From Holosporales bacterium (lineage in GTDB: Bacteria; Pseudomonadota; Alphaproteobacteria; Paracaedibacterales; UBA11393): DNA of 6,604 nt. The notes beneath the pieces are model-generated. The model was not told the origin of the DNA. It saw nothing but the letters and a program-made list of their open reading frames with translations, and did no database searches. Positions 1 through 6,390 of this stretch are shown in pieces (the stretch's first letter is position 1; every line of letters starts with the position of its first letter). The position numbers and the translations under genes are program-made. The stretch spans positions 1 to 6,604 of the forward strand of contig DPKF01000184.1 of the NCBI GenBank assembly GCA_003542655.1, given 5' to 3'.

Positions 1-453
1 CTAGAAACACTGGCCAGAGAACATAATTTAAGCTATATCAAGCTAGATGGTCAGATTGGGTGTATGGTAAATGGAGCGGGCCTTGCCATGGCAACGATGG
101 ATCTTATTAAATTATGCGGGGCAGAGCCTGCAAATTTTTTAGATGTTGGCGGAAGTGCTTCACAAGAAAAGGTTGAAACGGCCTTTAAAATTATCTTATC
201 CGACAAAGATGTTAAAGGAATCTTGGTCAATATTTTTGGTGGTATTATGAAATGTGATGTGATAGCACATGGTATTGTTGCAGCAGCAAAAACCTTAAAA
301 ATTCATGTGCCTTTGGTTGTGCGGTTACAAGGAACAAATTCCTTAGAAGGACAAAAAATTTTGGGTGAGTCGGGGCTGAATATAACAGCCATTAATAATT
401 TAGATGAAGCATCCCAAGAAATTGTCAAACAAGTCCAAGTATTTACCTTATAG
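1..453 (+). CDS. sucC: Succinyl-CoA synthetase beta subunit, C-terminal part (5' end outside window)
   Basis: This is the beta subunit of succinyl-CoA synthetase (ADP- or GDP-forming), which with SucD interconverts succinyl-CoA and succinate plus a nucleoside triphosphate in the cytosolic TCA cycle. The reading frame is open from base 1, giving 150 visible residues to a TAG stop. They align by eye with the last ~150 residues of the ~388-residue E. coli protein, that is the C-terminal CoA-ligase domain. Recognisable blocks are LDGQIGCMVNGAGLAM (visible residues 15-30), EPANFLDVGG (about 41-50), the NIFGGIMKCD segment (about 77-86) and the VVRLQGTN segment (about 105-112). The N-terminal ATP-grasp domain lies outside the window, so ATP versus GTP preference cannot be judged. 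sucD follows after 13 bases in the usual sucCD order, and the sucD Shine-Dalgarno overlaps this stop codon. Identification is firm; only completeness is unknown. Confidence 0.96.
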   Translation, partial: LETLAREHNLSYIKLDGQIGCMVNGAGLAMATMDLIKLCGAEPANFLDVGGSASQEKVETAFKIILSDKDVKGILVNIFGGIMKCDVIAHGIVAAAKTLKIHVPLVVRLQGTNSLEGQKILGESGLNITAINNLDEASQEIVKQVQVFTL

Positions 454-457
454 AGGA
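452..457 (+). promoter_or_regulatory. Ribosome binding site that fixes the sucD start
   Basis: AGAGGA lies 9 bases before the ATG at 467 and overlaps the sucC TAG stop. It supports the ATG at 467 over an in-frame upstream ATG at 404, which would sit inside sucC. The overlap of stop and Shine-Dalgarno suggests translational coupling of the two subunits. Confidence 0.75.
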
Positions 458-466
458 TTAAATTTT

Positions 467-1363
467 ATGTCTATTCTTGTTCATAAAAATACGAAACTTA
501 TTTGCCAAGGTTTTACGGGGCAACATGGTACATTTCACTCTGAACAATGCATTGCCTATGGTACGCAAGTGGTTGGTGGGGTAACACCAGGGAAGGGTGG
601 TCAAACACATTTAGGACTGCCTGTATTTGATACAGTTTTTGAGGCGGTGGAGAAAACTGACGCTGATGCAACTATGATTTATGTGCCAGCACCTTTTGCA
701 GCAGATGCCATTATGGAAGCGGCACATGCCGGCATTAAAATAATTGTGTGCATAACAGAAGGTGTTCCTGTTCAAGATATGATTAAGATTAAACAAAATC
801 TTAAAAATTTCCCAGATACCGTTTTAATTGGTCCGAATTGCCCAGGCATTATTACCCCCGGTGAATGTAAAATTGGCATTATGCCCGCCAGCATTCATCA
901 AGTCGGCAAGATTGGTATTATATCGCGTTCTGGCACCTTAACTTATGAAGCTGTTGCGCAAACGACAGCCTTAGGCTTGGGGCAAACAACGTGCGTGGGG
1001 ATTGGCGGTGATCCTGTGCGCGGTTTGAATTTTGTTGATTGTTTAGAACTTTTTTATAAAGACCCTATAACAGAGGGAATTTTAATAATCGGTGAAATTG
1101 GCGGTAATGATGAACAAGATGCTGGTGATTTTATACAGCATCAAACAGAAATTGGAAATTATAAGCCAACGGCAGCTTTTATTGCTGGTGTTACAGCGCC
1201 TAAAGGAAAACGGATGGGGCACGCTGGTGCGATCGCATCTGGTAAAGGTGACTCTGCACAAGAAAAAATTGATTATTTACGTAAATGCGGGGTTCTGGTC
1301 ACCCTGTCACCAGCAAAATTGGGGCATGCAATGCTTGATGCGATGAAAAAACAGGCAGCTTGA
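467..1363 (+). CDS. sucD: Succinyl-CoA synthetase alpha subunit
   Basis: This alpha subunit binds CoA and carries the histidine phosphorylated during catalysis, pairing with SucC in the cytosolic TCA cycle. The product is 298 residues against about 289 in E. coli. It starts MSILVHKNTKLICQGFTG, matching the family N-terminus directly. Visible features are the Rossmann-type CoA-binding segment GFTGQHGTFH (about 15-24), GGVTPGKGG (37-45), ITEGVP (96-101), GPNCPGIITPGECKIG (122-137), SRSGTLTYE (153-161), GIGGDP (178-183) and the active-site block GKRMGHAGAI (247-256), in which His252 is the expected phosphohistidine. No key residue is missing. The frame stays open upstream to an ATG at 404, but that start overlaps sucC and has no family match, so ATG 467 with its AGAGGA site is chosen. 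The gene ends 24 bases before the 3' end of the convergent small gene, with no convincing terminator between them. Confidence 0.98.
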   Translation: MSILVHKNTKLICQGFTGQHGTFHSEQCIAYGTQVVGGVTPGKGGQTHLGLPVFDTVFEAVEKTDADATMIYVPAPFAADAIMEAAHAGIKIIVCITEGVPVQDMIKIKQNLKNFPDTVLIGPNCPGIITPGECKIGIMPASIHQVGKIGIISRSGTLTYEAVAQTTALGLGQTTCVGIGGDPVRGLNFVDCLELFYKDPITEGILIIGEIGGNDEQDAGDFIQHQTEIGNYKPTAAFIAGVTAPKGKRMGHAGAIASGKGDSAQEKIDYLRKCGVLVTLSPAKLGHAMLDAMKKQAA

Positions 1364-1387
1364 TAGATTATTTGTTTTAAAATATTT

Positions 1388-1666
1388 TTAAATCGAATAC
1401 TCATCGATAAGTTGATTAAAAACATAATGTAGTATTAATATAAATAACCCTATAATTTGGCGCCATGTAGAAATTTCATCTGGGAACTCTTCAAAAAATT
1501 GACTTTCGGCATTTTGTCGTTCCCCCATACCTTCATCATCGCTACTGCTGTCTAGGGATGCCATTTCCGTTTTGATGGAGTTGTTATGTTGGTATGGCGT
1601 ATCTGCATGAGGCGCACTTGCATAAAAGATTGCGTGTGAGCATATAAAGAAGAGAAGGAATTTCAT
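1388..1666 (-). CDS. Hypothetical small exported or membrane protein
   Basis: The product is 92 residues and I do not recognise the family. It opens with MKFLLFFICSHAIFYASA, a lysine followed by a hydrophobic core and small residues, resembling a Sec signal peptide or signal anchor. Cleavage is uncertain because proline follows the A-S-A site (residues 16-18); cleavage after Ala21 is an alternative. The middle (about 34-66) is strongly acidic and Ser/Asp/Glu-rich, including DSSSDDEGMGE. A second hydrophobic stretch (about 71-86, IIGLFILILHYVF) near the C-terminus could be a membrane segment. An in-frame TGA lies one codon before the AAA preceding the ATG, so the frame cannot extend upstream. 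An AAGGAG sequence sits 22 bases from the ATG, too far for normal Shine-Dalgarno use, and no closer site is seen. The gene follows fumC after 67 bases and converges on sucD. The protein architecture argues for a real gene and the weak start site argues against, so confidence is moderate. Confidence 0.55.
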   Translation of the reverse strand: MKFLLFFICSHAIFYASAPHADTPYQHNNSIKTEMASLDSSSDDEGMGERQNAESQFFEEFPDEISTWRQIIGLFILILHYVFNQLIDEYSI

Positions 1667-1712
1667 TTTTCACGAAGGTATAGTGATGCTCCTTTTAGAC
1701 TAATTTAAAACT

Positions 1713-1728
1713 GTTAAGGGATCGTTAA
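1713..1728 (-). promoter_or_regulatory. CtrA-type binding site, TTAA-N7-TTAAC
   Basis: The minus strand reads TTAACGATCCCTTAAC, an exact match to the CtrA full-site consensus TTAA-N7-TTAAC known from Caulobacter and other Alphaproteobacteria. It lies in the 67-base gap between fumC and the small gene, 46 bases upstream of that gene's ATG and in the same orientation. A further TTAA follows on the plus strand at 1734-1737, overlapping the fumC stop codon. AT-rich DNA produces such motifs by chance, so this is a candidate only. If real, it would tie the small exported protein to cell-cycle control. Confidence 0.4.
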
Positions 1729-1733
1729 ATAAG

Positions 1734-3131
1734 TTAAATCATTTTTGTTACATCTACATATTGATCAAACTCTTCTTCAGTGAGTATCTGTAAATCAAGA
1801 ACTGCTTGTTTTAAAGATATATTATTTTCATAAGCATATTTTGCAATTTTCGCGGCTTTATCATAACCAATCACAGGGTTTAATGCGGTAATCAACATAA
1901 GGCATTTATCCAGGTTATCTTTTAAAACGTTTTTATTAACCGTAATACCATTGAGACAATTTTTTACAAAACTATTGGCACTATCAGATAGCAAGGTAAT
2001 AGATTGTAAAATATTATAGATGATAACTGGTTTAAATGTGTTGAGTTCAAAGTGACCATTTGACCCTGCAATTGTGACTGTTGTATGATTTCCCATAATT
2101 TGTGCTGCAACCATTGTCATGGCTTCAGCCTGTGTTGGATTTACTTTGCCAGGCATAATAGAGGATCCAGGTTCATTTGATGGAAAATTAATTTCTCCAT
2201 AACCGCAACGCGGACCTGACGCTAAAAACCTTAAGTCATTTGCAATTTTCATAAAGCTGCATGCCAGTACATTTAAAGCGCCTGATAGTTCTACCAATGA
2301 ATCATGTGTTGCAATGGCTTCAAATTTATTTGGCGCACTAATAAAAGGATATAGGGTCGCTTCTGCAATTTTTTTTGCAAAAAGGGTAGGGAAGTCTTTG
2401 TCACAATTAAGACCAGTTCCAACGGCGGTTGCCCCTTGTGCTAGTCTGTATAGTCTTGGTAAAACGGACTCTATTCGTTCCATACCCAGCTTGATTTGTT
2501 CAGCGTAGGCAGAAAATTCTTGGCCGAGTGTTATGGGGGTTGCATCTTGTAAATGTGTTCGACCAACTTTAATGTCTTTGTGAAACTGTAATTCTTTACT
2601 TTTTAATGCATTATAAAATTCGTTTAAAGCAGGCAATAAAACTTGTTGTACTTGAAGGACTGCTGCAATGTTCATAGCTGTTGGAAAACAGTCATTTGAT
2701 GACTGACCGTAATTTACGTGGTCATTTGGATGAACACATGTTTTTTTTCCAAAAAAATTATTTAATTTTTTATTTGCACAGTATGCTATGACTTCGTTTA
2801 GGTTCATGTTTGTTTGCGTTCCAGAACCTGTTTGCCAGATTTTTAAAGGGAACTGATTATCAAGATCTCCGTTTAGTATATCTGTACAAACAGCTTGGAT
2901 GGCATTTGATATATCGGTCTCAATTTTTCCAAGTTCGTGATTTGTCTGTGCTGCTATTTTTTTTAAAAGAGCAAATGCATAAATGAACGGCTGTGGCATA
3001 GTTTCAATGCCAATTGCAAAATTTTCTAGTGAGCGCTGCGTTTGGGCACCCCAAAAAGCATCGGCCGGTACTTTTACGTCGCCTAAAGAATCTTTTTCAA
3101 TCCTTGTTCGCGTAACTCCATTTTTGATCAT
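1734..3131 (-). CDS. fumC: Fumarate hydratase class II
   Basis: Class II fumarase is the iron-independent homotetramer that reversibly hydrates fumarate to L-malate in the TCA cycle. The product is 465 residues against 467 in E. coli and collinear throughout. Key blocks are VPADAFWGAQTQRS (21-34), IWQTGSGTQTNMN (98-110), the HPND segment of the second substrate site (134-137), QSSND (143-147), GRTHLQDATP (190-199) with catalytic His193, GTAVGTG-equivalent ATAVGTG (234-240), and the superfamily signature GSSIMPGKVNP (322-332) with catalytic Ser323, Lys329 and Asn331. The C-terminal LITALNPVIGYDKAA (413-427) also matches fumarases, as opposed to aspartase. The chosen ATG lies 7 bases after GAAGGA, and the MFS stop codon is only 3 bases upstream, so the gene is almost certainly cotranscribed with the transporter and the NDUFA12-like gene. 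No defect is seen. Confidence 0.98.
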   Translation of the reverse strand: MIKNGVTRTRIEKDSLGDVKVPADAFWGAQTQRSLENFAIGIETMPQPFIYAFALLKKIAAQTNHELGKIETDISNAIQAVCTDILNGDLDNQFPLKIWQTGSGTQTNMNLNEVIAYCANKKLNNFFGKKTCVHPNDHVNYGQSSNDCFPTAMNIAAVLQVQQVLLPALNEFYNALKSKELQFHKDIKVGRTHLQDATPITLGQEFSAYAEQIKLGMERIESVLPRLYRLAQGATAVGTGLNCDKDFPTLFAKKIAEATLYPFISAPNKFEAIATHDSLVELSGALNVLACSFMKIANDLRFLASGPRCGYGEINFPSNEPGSSIMPGKVNPTQAEAMTMVAAQIMGNHTTVTIAGSNGHFELNTFKPVIIYNILQSITLLSDSANSFVKNCLNGITVNKNVLKDNLDKCLMLITALNPVIGYDKAAKIAKYAYENNISLKQAVLDLQILTEEEFDQYVDVTKMI

Positions 3132-3134
3132 TTT

Positions 3135-4388
3135 TTATTCCTTCACTTTTTTTAATATTAACGAGAGCATAAAGGCTATGGCATACACAAGAGGTATGAT
3201 GGAAAATGCGTATAAATAATTTGTGGCAGTATATACTTTGAGCCCGATTTCTGAAACCCCACCAGACCAGAAATAATCAAGCAATAAACCCAACAAATGC
3301 ATTAATAGGGCGCTTCCGATCATATTAATTGTATTTGTATACCCAAGAGAAAGACCGCGCGTACCTTGGTAAGCTGCGTTTGAAATGGCAGAGAAACAAA
3401 GTATTTCGGCACCTGAAAAAAAACCAAAAAAGAAAAACAGGGTCTTTATTATAAAGTAGGATAATGTGTTGGCGTAACACAAGATTGTAATACAAATTCC
3501 CATAAATAAAATACAAATTTGTATTCCTAATTTGGCACGATTGATACGCTCAAAAAAAGCAGGCACAATGAAACTTCCAATACATAAACCTATAAATGTA
3601 TAAGATACAGCTTGTGCTGCGCAACTGCGTATTATGTTGTGTTTTTCCATAAGGAGAGCGACCCCCCATGTGTCAGCAATTGCTGAGAAAGGCGCATAAA
3701 TTCCAAATGCTAGAAGTGAATATATTAAAATAGAGCGTGATTTAACAACCCGTTTTAAAGACTGAATTATTGTATTTTTTGTATTATTGTTATTGTCTAT
3801 TTTTTGTCTTTTTTCTTGAGGCGGAATAAATACAATAGCTGCAAATAATAATAAAAATCCGCCTATTGAGGTGAAAAGTCCTGCTTCTCGCCATCCCATT
3901 TGTTGCATTAAATAAGTTTGTGGTTTTCCTGCAAGTAAAGCACCAACTGTTCCAATTGCAAGTGTTAACCCCATAAGAGAGCCTTGATAACGACGCGGAA
4001 AATAATCTCCAATGAGCTTTAGAGCAGAAATAAGGGAAGCAGCTGAGCCTGCGCCAATTAAAACACGAGAAAAATAAATAAGTTCAATATTGTTGGCACT
4101 GTAAAATAAAACAGTTCCAAGTGAACATGATAATATTGAAAAAATAGATGTATTTTTTATGCCAAAATGATCAAGGAATAACCCAACAGGGATTTGCATT
4201 GCGCCATATACATAGGCAAAAGTTGCTGGAATTAATGCAAATTGAACAGCGCTTAAATTAAAAGCTGTGCGTAGTTCGTGCATCATGATGCTTGGGCCAA
4301 TACGCATAAAATACTGATAGGCAAAAAACAAGGATAAGATAAACCAAGTGGTATAAATAATACGCTTAGCAGGTGCTTTATCTGGCAT
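3135..4388 (-). CDS. Major facilitator superfamily transporter, substrate unknown
   Basis: A 417-residue integral inner-membrane secondary transporter of the MFS. Twelve hydrophobic segments are visible, roughly at 10-30, 47-67, 79-97, 102-122, 137-157, 169-188, 219-240, 258-277, 288-306, 310-334, 348-370 and 390-412, in the usual 6+6 arrangement. The loop between TM2 and TM3 carries a good motif A, GLFLDHFGIK (69-78), and TM4 holds the motif B-like RVLIGAG (108-114). The central cytoplasmic loop (about 190-217) is Lys/Asn-rich with four consecutive Asn near 199-202, typical of AT-rich coding. The N-terminal stretch YQYFMRIGPSIMM resembles sugar-phosphate/organic-anion type MFS proteins as I remember them, but the substrate cannot be read from the sequence. 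Only 3 bases separate it from the NDUFA12-like stop upstream and from the fumC start downstream. The only Shine-Dalgarno-like sequence is a weak GGAAA, 9 bases before the ATG inside the upstream gene's last codons, so translational coupling is likely. Confidence 0.9.
   Translation of the reverse strand: MPDKAPAKRIIYTTWFILSLFFAYQYFMRIGPSIMMHELRTAFNLSAVQFALIPATFAYVYGAMQIPVGLFLDHFGIKNTSIFSILSCSLGTVLFYSANNIELIYFSRVLIGAGSAASLISALKLIGDYFPRRYQGSLMGLTLAIGTVGALLAGKPQTYLMQQMGWREAGLFTSIGGFLLLFAAIVFIPPQEKRQKIDNNNNTKNTIIQSLKRVVKSRSILIYSLLAFGIYAPFSAIADTWGVALLMEKHNIIRSCAAQAVSYTFIGLCIGSFIVPAFFERINRAKLGIQICILFMGICITILCYANTLSYFIIKTLFFFFGFFSGAEILCFSAISNAAYQGTRGLSLGYTNTINMIGSALLMHLLGLLLDYFWSGGVSEIGLKVYTATNYLYAFSIIPLVYAIAFMLSLILKKVKE
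3139..3144 (-). promoter_or_regulatory. Ribosome binding site of fumC
   Basis: GAAGGA on the minus strand lies 7 bases before the fumC ATG and within the last codons of the upstream MFS gene. It supports the chosen start and implies fumC is translated from a message running through the transporter gene. Confidence 0.7.
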
Positions 4389-4391
4389 AAC

Positions 4392-4718
4392 TTAGGGTTT
4401 CCAAGCTGTATATCCAGCTTGATTTTTTAGAGATAGTGTCGTGTTTTTTGCCGTATGCTTAAAATCTGTTCCTGTTAAATTTGGGTAGTGCATTTTTTTA
4501 TAATAGGGTGCCAAATTTTCACTTAGGGGGATGGGGGCATTATGGTGCATCCATCCATGCCATTGTGGCGGTATTTTTGATGCATCATTATCCCCATTAT
4601 AATATACCCATCTTTTTTTAGTATCTTTTTTATGTCTATAGTACTTGTTGCCAAATACATCTTGCCCAATAAATTCTCTGTTAAACCATGATTTCAAGAC
4701 AAAAAACATGTTGCTCAT
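4392..4718 (-). CDS. NDUFA12 (B17.2)-like complex I accessory subunit
   Basis: The product is 108 residues and matches the NDUFA12/B17.2 family, an accessory subunit of NADH:ubiquinone oxidoreductase shared by mitochondria and Alphaproteobacteria. It binds the peripheral arm of complex I at the cytoplasmic face of the inner membrane. Family hallmarks are IGQDVFGNKYY (17-27; the family shows G-x-D-x-x-GNKYYE), KRWVYYNG (35-42), the highly conserved SKIPPQWHGWMHH (47-59), the PNLTGT segment (79-84) and a terminal YTAWKP. The length is normal for the bacterial form. The first ATG is used; a second Met at codon 4 is possible, and the Shine-Dalgarno is weak (an AGG 7 bases upstream). The 65 bases between it and ftsZ are extremely AT-rich and contain a TATAAA (4750-4755), but I cannot find a convincing -35. 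It heads the tight NDUFA12-MFS-fumC unit. It is known as an assembly or stability factor with no catalytic role. Confidence 0.92.
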   Translation of the reverse strand: MSNMFFVLKSWFNREFIGQDVFGNKYYRHKKDTKKRWVYYNGDNDASKIPPQWHGWMHHNAPIPLSENLAPYYKKMHYPNLTGTDFKHTAKNTTLSLKNQAGYTAWKP

Positions 4719-4783
4719 ATAGGGGCCTAAAAAGAAATATGCATTACTATTTATAAGATAAAATATTATTGTTTAATAAATGA

Positions 4784-6262
4784 TTAAGAATTATTGCGTC
4801 TTAAGAAAGATGGTATATCTAAATAATCAGTATTTTCATCCATTTCATTATTTTCGGATATTTCTAATTGTGTATCGCTATCTTTTGCTTGACTTGCAGA
4901 TTTATTACGTGATCCTGTAAATCTTTCAAATAGGGACGGTTTTTTCTCTTTTTGATTTATATCAGAATTTTCTTGTGTTTTTAATGTATTAAATAGAGAT
5001 GATTCCGTTCTTTTTTCCTCTGAATTTTTTTCAGTTGTCGTCAAATCTGATTCTTGCACGTTTGACTTTGTTAAGATTTGCTCCTCAATTTTATTGTCAT
5101 CTGTTCCATTATGAGTTGGAGCAGTTGGTTCTGAAAAAAGATTATCCTCTTGGTTTGTTCTGTGTGTAGTGAAGTGATTAAATGAAGGTGCTTTTGATGT
5201 AAAAGAATCCGTTTGTGCTGTTGAATCTTGGTGCATAGGGAAGCTTTGAGGTACGGATACCGTTTGTTTGATTTCCCCTATTCCAGTTGCAACAACAGAA
5301 ACACGCATACGACCATTTAATTTTTCATCAAATGTTGATCCAAAAATGATATTAGCGTCGGAGTCAATGTCATCACGAATACGGTTTGCCGCTTCATCAA
5401 CTTCATATAGAGTCATGTCATAGCCACCGGTTATATTGATCAACACACCCCGTGCACCCTTCATAGAGACATCATCAAGCAGTGGATTTGATATTGCAGC
5501 TTCTGCGGCATCTAGTGCGCGACGATCACCCTCTGCTTCGCCTGTTCCCATCATGGCTTTACCCATTTCACCCATGACAGAGCGAATATCTGCAAAATCA
5601 AGGTTGATGAGGCCTGGCATAATCATAAGGTCAGTCACACCACGAACACCAGAGTAGAGAACATCATCTGCCATTTTAAAGGCATCTGCGAAGGTTGTTT
5701 TTTCGTTTGCAATTCTAAATAGGTTTTGGTTTGGAATGATAATAAGCGTATCAACATGTTTTTGTAGTTCTTCAATACCCTTTTCAGCCGTGCGCATGCG
5801 ATGAGAACCTTCAAAATGGAAGGGTTTTGAGACAACACCTACTGTTAATATGCCGCTTTCACGGCTTGCACGTGCAATAACCGGGGCTGCACCTGTTCCC
5901 GTTCCACCGCCCATACCGGCTGTAATGAACACCATATTGCTGCCTTGAAGATAGGCGATCATTTCATCTATAGATTCTTCAGCTGAAGCTTTTCCCACTT
6001 CTGCTTTTGAACCAGCACCAAGGCCTTGCGTAATGTTCATTCCTAAAGTTAGTCTTTTATCCGCGGTTACCAAGGAATTACTTAAAGCTTGTGAGTCTGT
6101 ATTGGCTGCAAAAAAATCAACGCCCTCTAATTTAGCACGAATCATATTATTAATAGCATTTCCACCTGCTCCACCAACACCAACTACAGAGATTCTAGGA
6201 CCATTTAAGGCTGCGCTAGCTGCAGTATTTTGTGTTTTGTCATGTTGTGAATTAGGCGCCAT
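4784..6262 (-). CDS. ftsZ: Cell division protein FtsZ
   Basis: FtsZ is the tubulin-like GTPase that polymerises into the cytoplasmic Z-ring and recruits the division machinery. The product is 492 residues. After a short variable tail the GTPase core begins near residue 22 (GPRISVVGVGGAGGNAINNM, nucleotide-binding loop). ANTDSQAL (53-60) and the tubulin signature GGGTGTG (118-124) follow. The T7 synergy loop NLDFADIR (220-227) has Asn220, Asp222 and Asp225 in the catalytic positions. The core ends near 326 and is followed by a ~150-residue low-complexity polar linker rich in Thr, Ser, Glu, Asn and Lys. The linker contains an island KPSLFERFTG (441-450). The protein ends in the conserved peptide DYLDIPSFLRR (479-489), which in the family binds FtsA, ZipA and other partners. 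The long linker is typical of Alphaproteobacteria. ATG 6262 has AAGGA 8 bases upstream. ftsA is not adjacent: the next gene upstream is tRNA-Phe, so ftsZ probably has its own promoter. Confidence 0.98.
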   Translation of the reverse strand: MAPNSQHDKTQNTAASAALNGPRISVVGVGGAGGNAINNMIRAKLEGVDFFAANTDSQALSNSLVTADKRLTLGMNITQGLGAGSKAEVGKASAEESIDEMIAYLQGSNMVFITAGMGGGTGTGAAPVIARASRESGILTVGVVSKPFHFEGSHRMRTAEKGIEELQKHVDTLIIIPNQNLFRIANEKTTFADAFKMADDVLYSGVRGVTDLMIMPGLINLDFADIRSVMGEMGKAMMGTGEAEGDRRALDAAEAAISNPLLDDVSMKGARGVLINITGGYDMTLYEVDEAANRIRDDIDSDANIIFGSTFDEKLNGRMRVSVVATGIGEIKQTVSVPQSFPMHQDSTAQTDSFTSKAPSFNHFTTHRTNQEDNLFSEPTAPTHNGTDDNKIEEQILTKSNVQESDLTTTEKNSEEKRTESSLFNTLKTQENSDINQKEKKPSLFERFTGSRNKSASQAKDSDTQLEISENNEMDENTDYLDIPSFLRRNNS

Positions 6263-6270
6263 TTTTAAAT

Positions 6271-6275
6271 TCCTT
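6271..6275 (-). promoter_or_regulatory. Ribosome binding site of ftsZ
   Basis: AAGGA on the minus strand lies 8 bases before the ATG at 6262 and supports that start. It is the central part of a CCTTAAGG palindrome, so it could be partly occluded by pairing in the leader, though the effect is unknown. Confidence 0.7.
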
Positions 6276-6298
6276 AAGGTGTGTAATGTATACAGATA

Positions 6299-6309
6299 AG
6301 TATAGTATA
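6299..6309 (-). promoter_or_regulatory. ftsZ: Possible -10 region of an ftsZ promoter
   Basis: The minus strand reads TATACTATACT, two overlapping TATACT hexamers each one or two bases from the TATAAT consensus. They sit 37-47 bases upstream of the ftsZ ATG and would give a leader of about 30 bases. The -35 region is poor (TTTTCC at 17-base spacing for the upstream hexamer), so this is suggestive only. It fits the fact that the gene just upstream is a tRNA with its own promoter. Confidence 0.35.
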
Positions 6310-6340
6310 GCTAAAACTTTATTTTTGGAAAAGAAGTAAA

Positions 6341-6366
6341 TACACAATTATTTAAATATATGTGTA
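6341..6366. repeat. 26-base near-perfect palindrome between tRNA-Phe and ftsZ
   Basis: The 26 bases begin TACACA, end TGTGTA, and are centred on TTTAAA. They match their own reverse complement at 22 of 26 positions, the only mismatches being two adjacent pairs next to the outer arms. The element lies 24 bases beyond the tRNA 3' end and about 30 bases upstream of the possible ftsZ -10. It could be an operator for a dimeric regulator of ftsZ or a weak hairpin downstream of the tRNA. It lacks a GC-rich stem and a following T-run, so it is not a standard intrinsic terminator. Confidence 0.5.
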
Positions 6367-6390
6367 AATAAATAAAAATATGCGTAAAAA

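Noticed and set aside
404..466. N-terminal extension of sucD from the ATG at 404
   Set aside because: It overlaps the sucC 3' end, has no match to the family N-terminus, and a good Shine-Dalgarno precedes ATG 467, where the SucD-like sequence begins exactly.
611..796. Minus-strand open frame of 61 codons inside sucD
   Set aside because: Antisense shadow of strongly conserved sucD coding sequence, with no recognisable protein features.
1092..1346. Plus-strand open frame of 84 codons in another frame of sucD
   Set aside because: Overlaps the conserved catalytic region of sucD in a shifted frame; no start signal or domain.
1392..1408. Hairpin ATCGA/TCGAT as a terminator for sucD
   Set aside because: Only five base pairs, lies inside the 3' coding end of the small gene and has no T-run after it.
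2314..2508. Plus-strand open frame opposite fumC
   Set aside because: Lies wholly within conserved fumC coding sequence and has no family features.
2983..3219. Plus-strand open frame across the fumC-MFS junction
   Set aside because: Antisense to two well-supported genes, with no promoter or ribosome site seen.
3325..3516. Minus-strand open frame in an alternative frame of the MFS gene
   Set aside because: Hydrophobic and Tyr/Phe-rich only because the overlapping gene encodes membrane helices; no independent evidence.
4719..4783. Possible intrinsic terminator of ftsZ or promoter of the NDUFA12-like gene
   Set aside because: Contains only AT-only inverted repeats (such as TTATT/AATAA) and a TATAAA without a matching -35; too weak to annotate in such AT-rich DNA.
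5436..5838. Open frames on both strands within ftsZ (5436-5657 and 5635-5838), and one opposite its 5' end (6033-6299)
   Set aside because: All are shadows of the conserved FtsZ GTPase domain.
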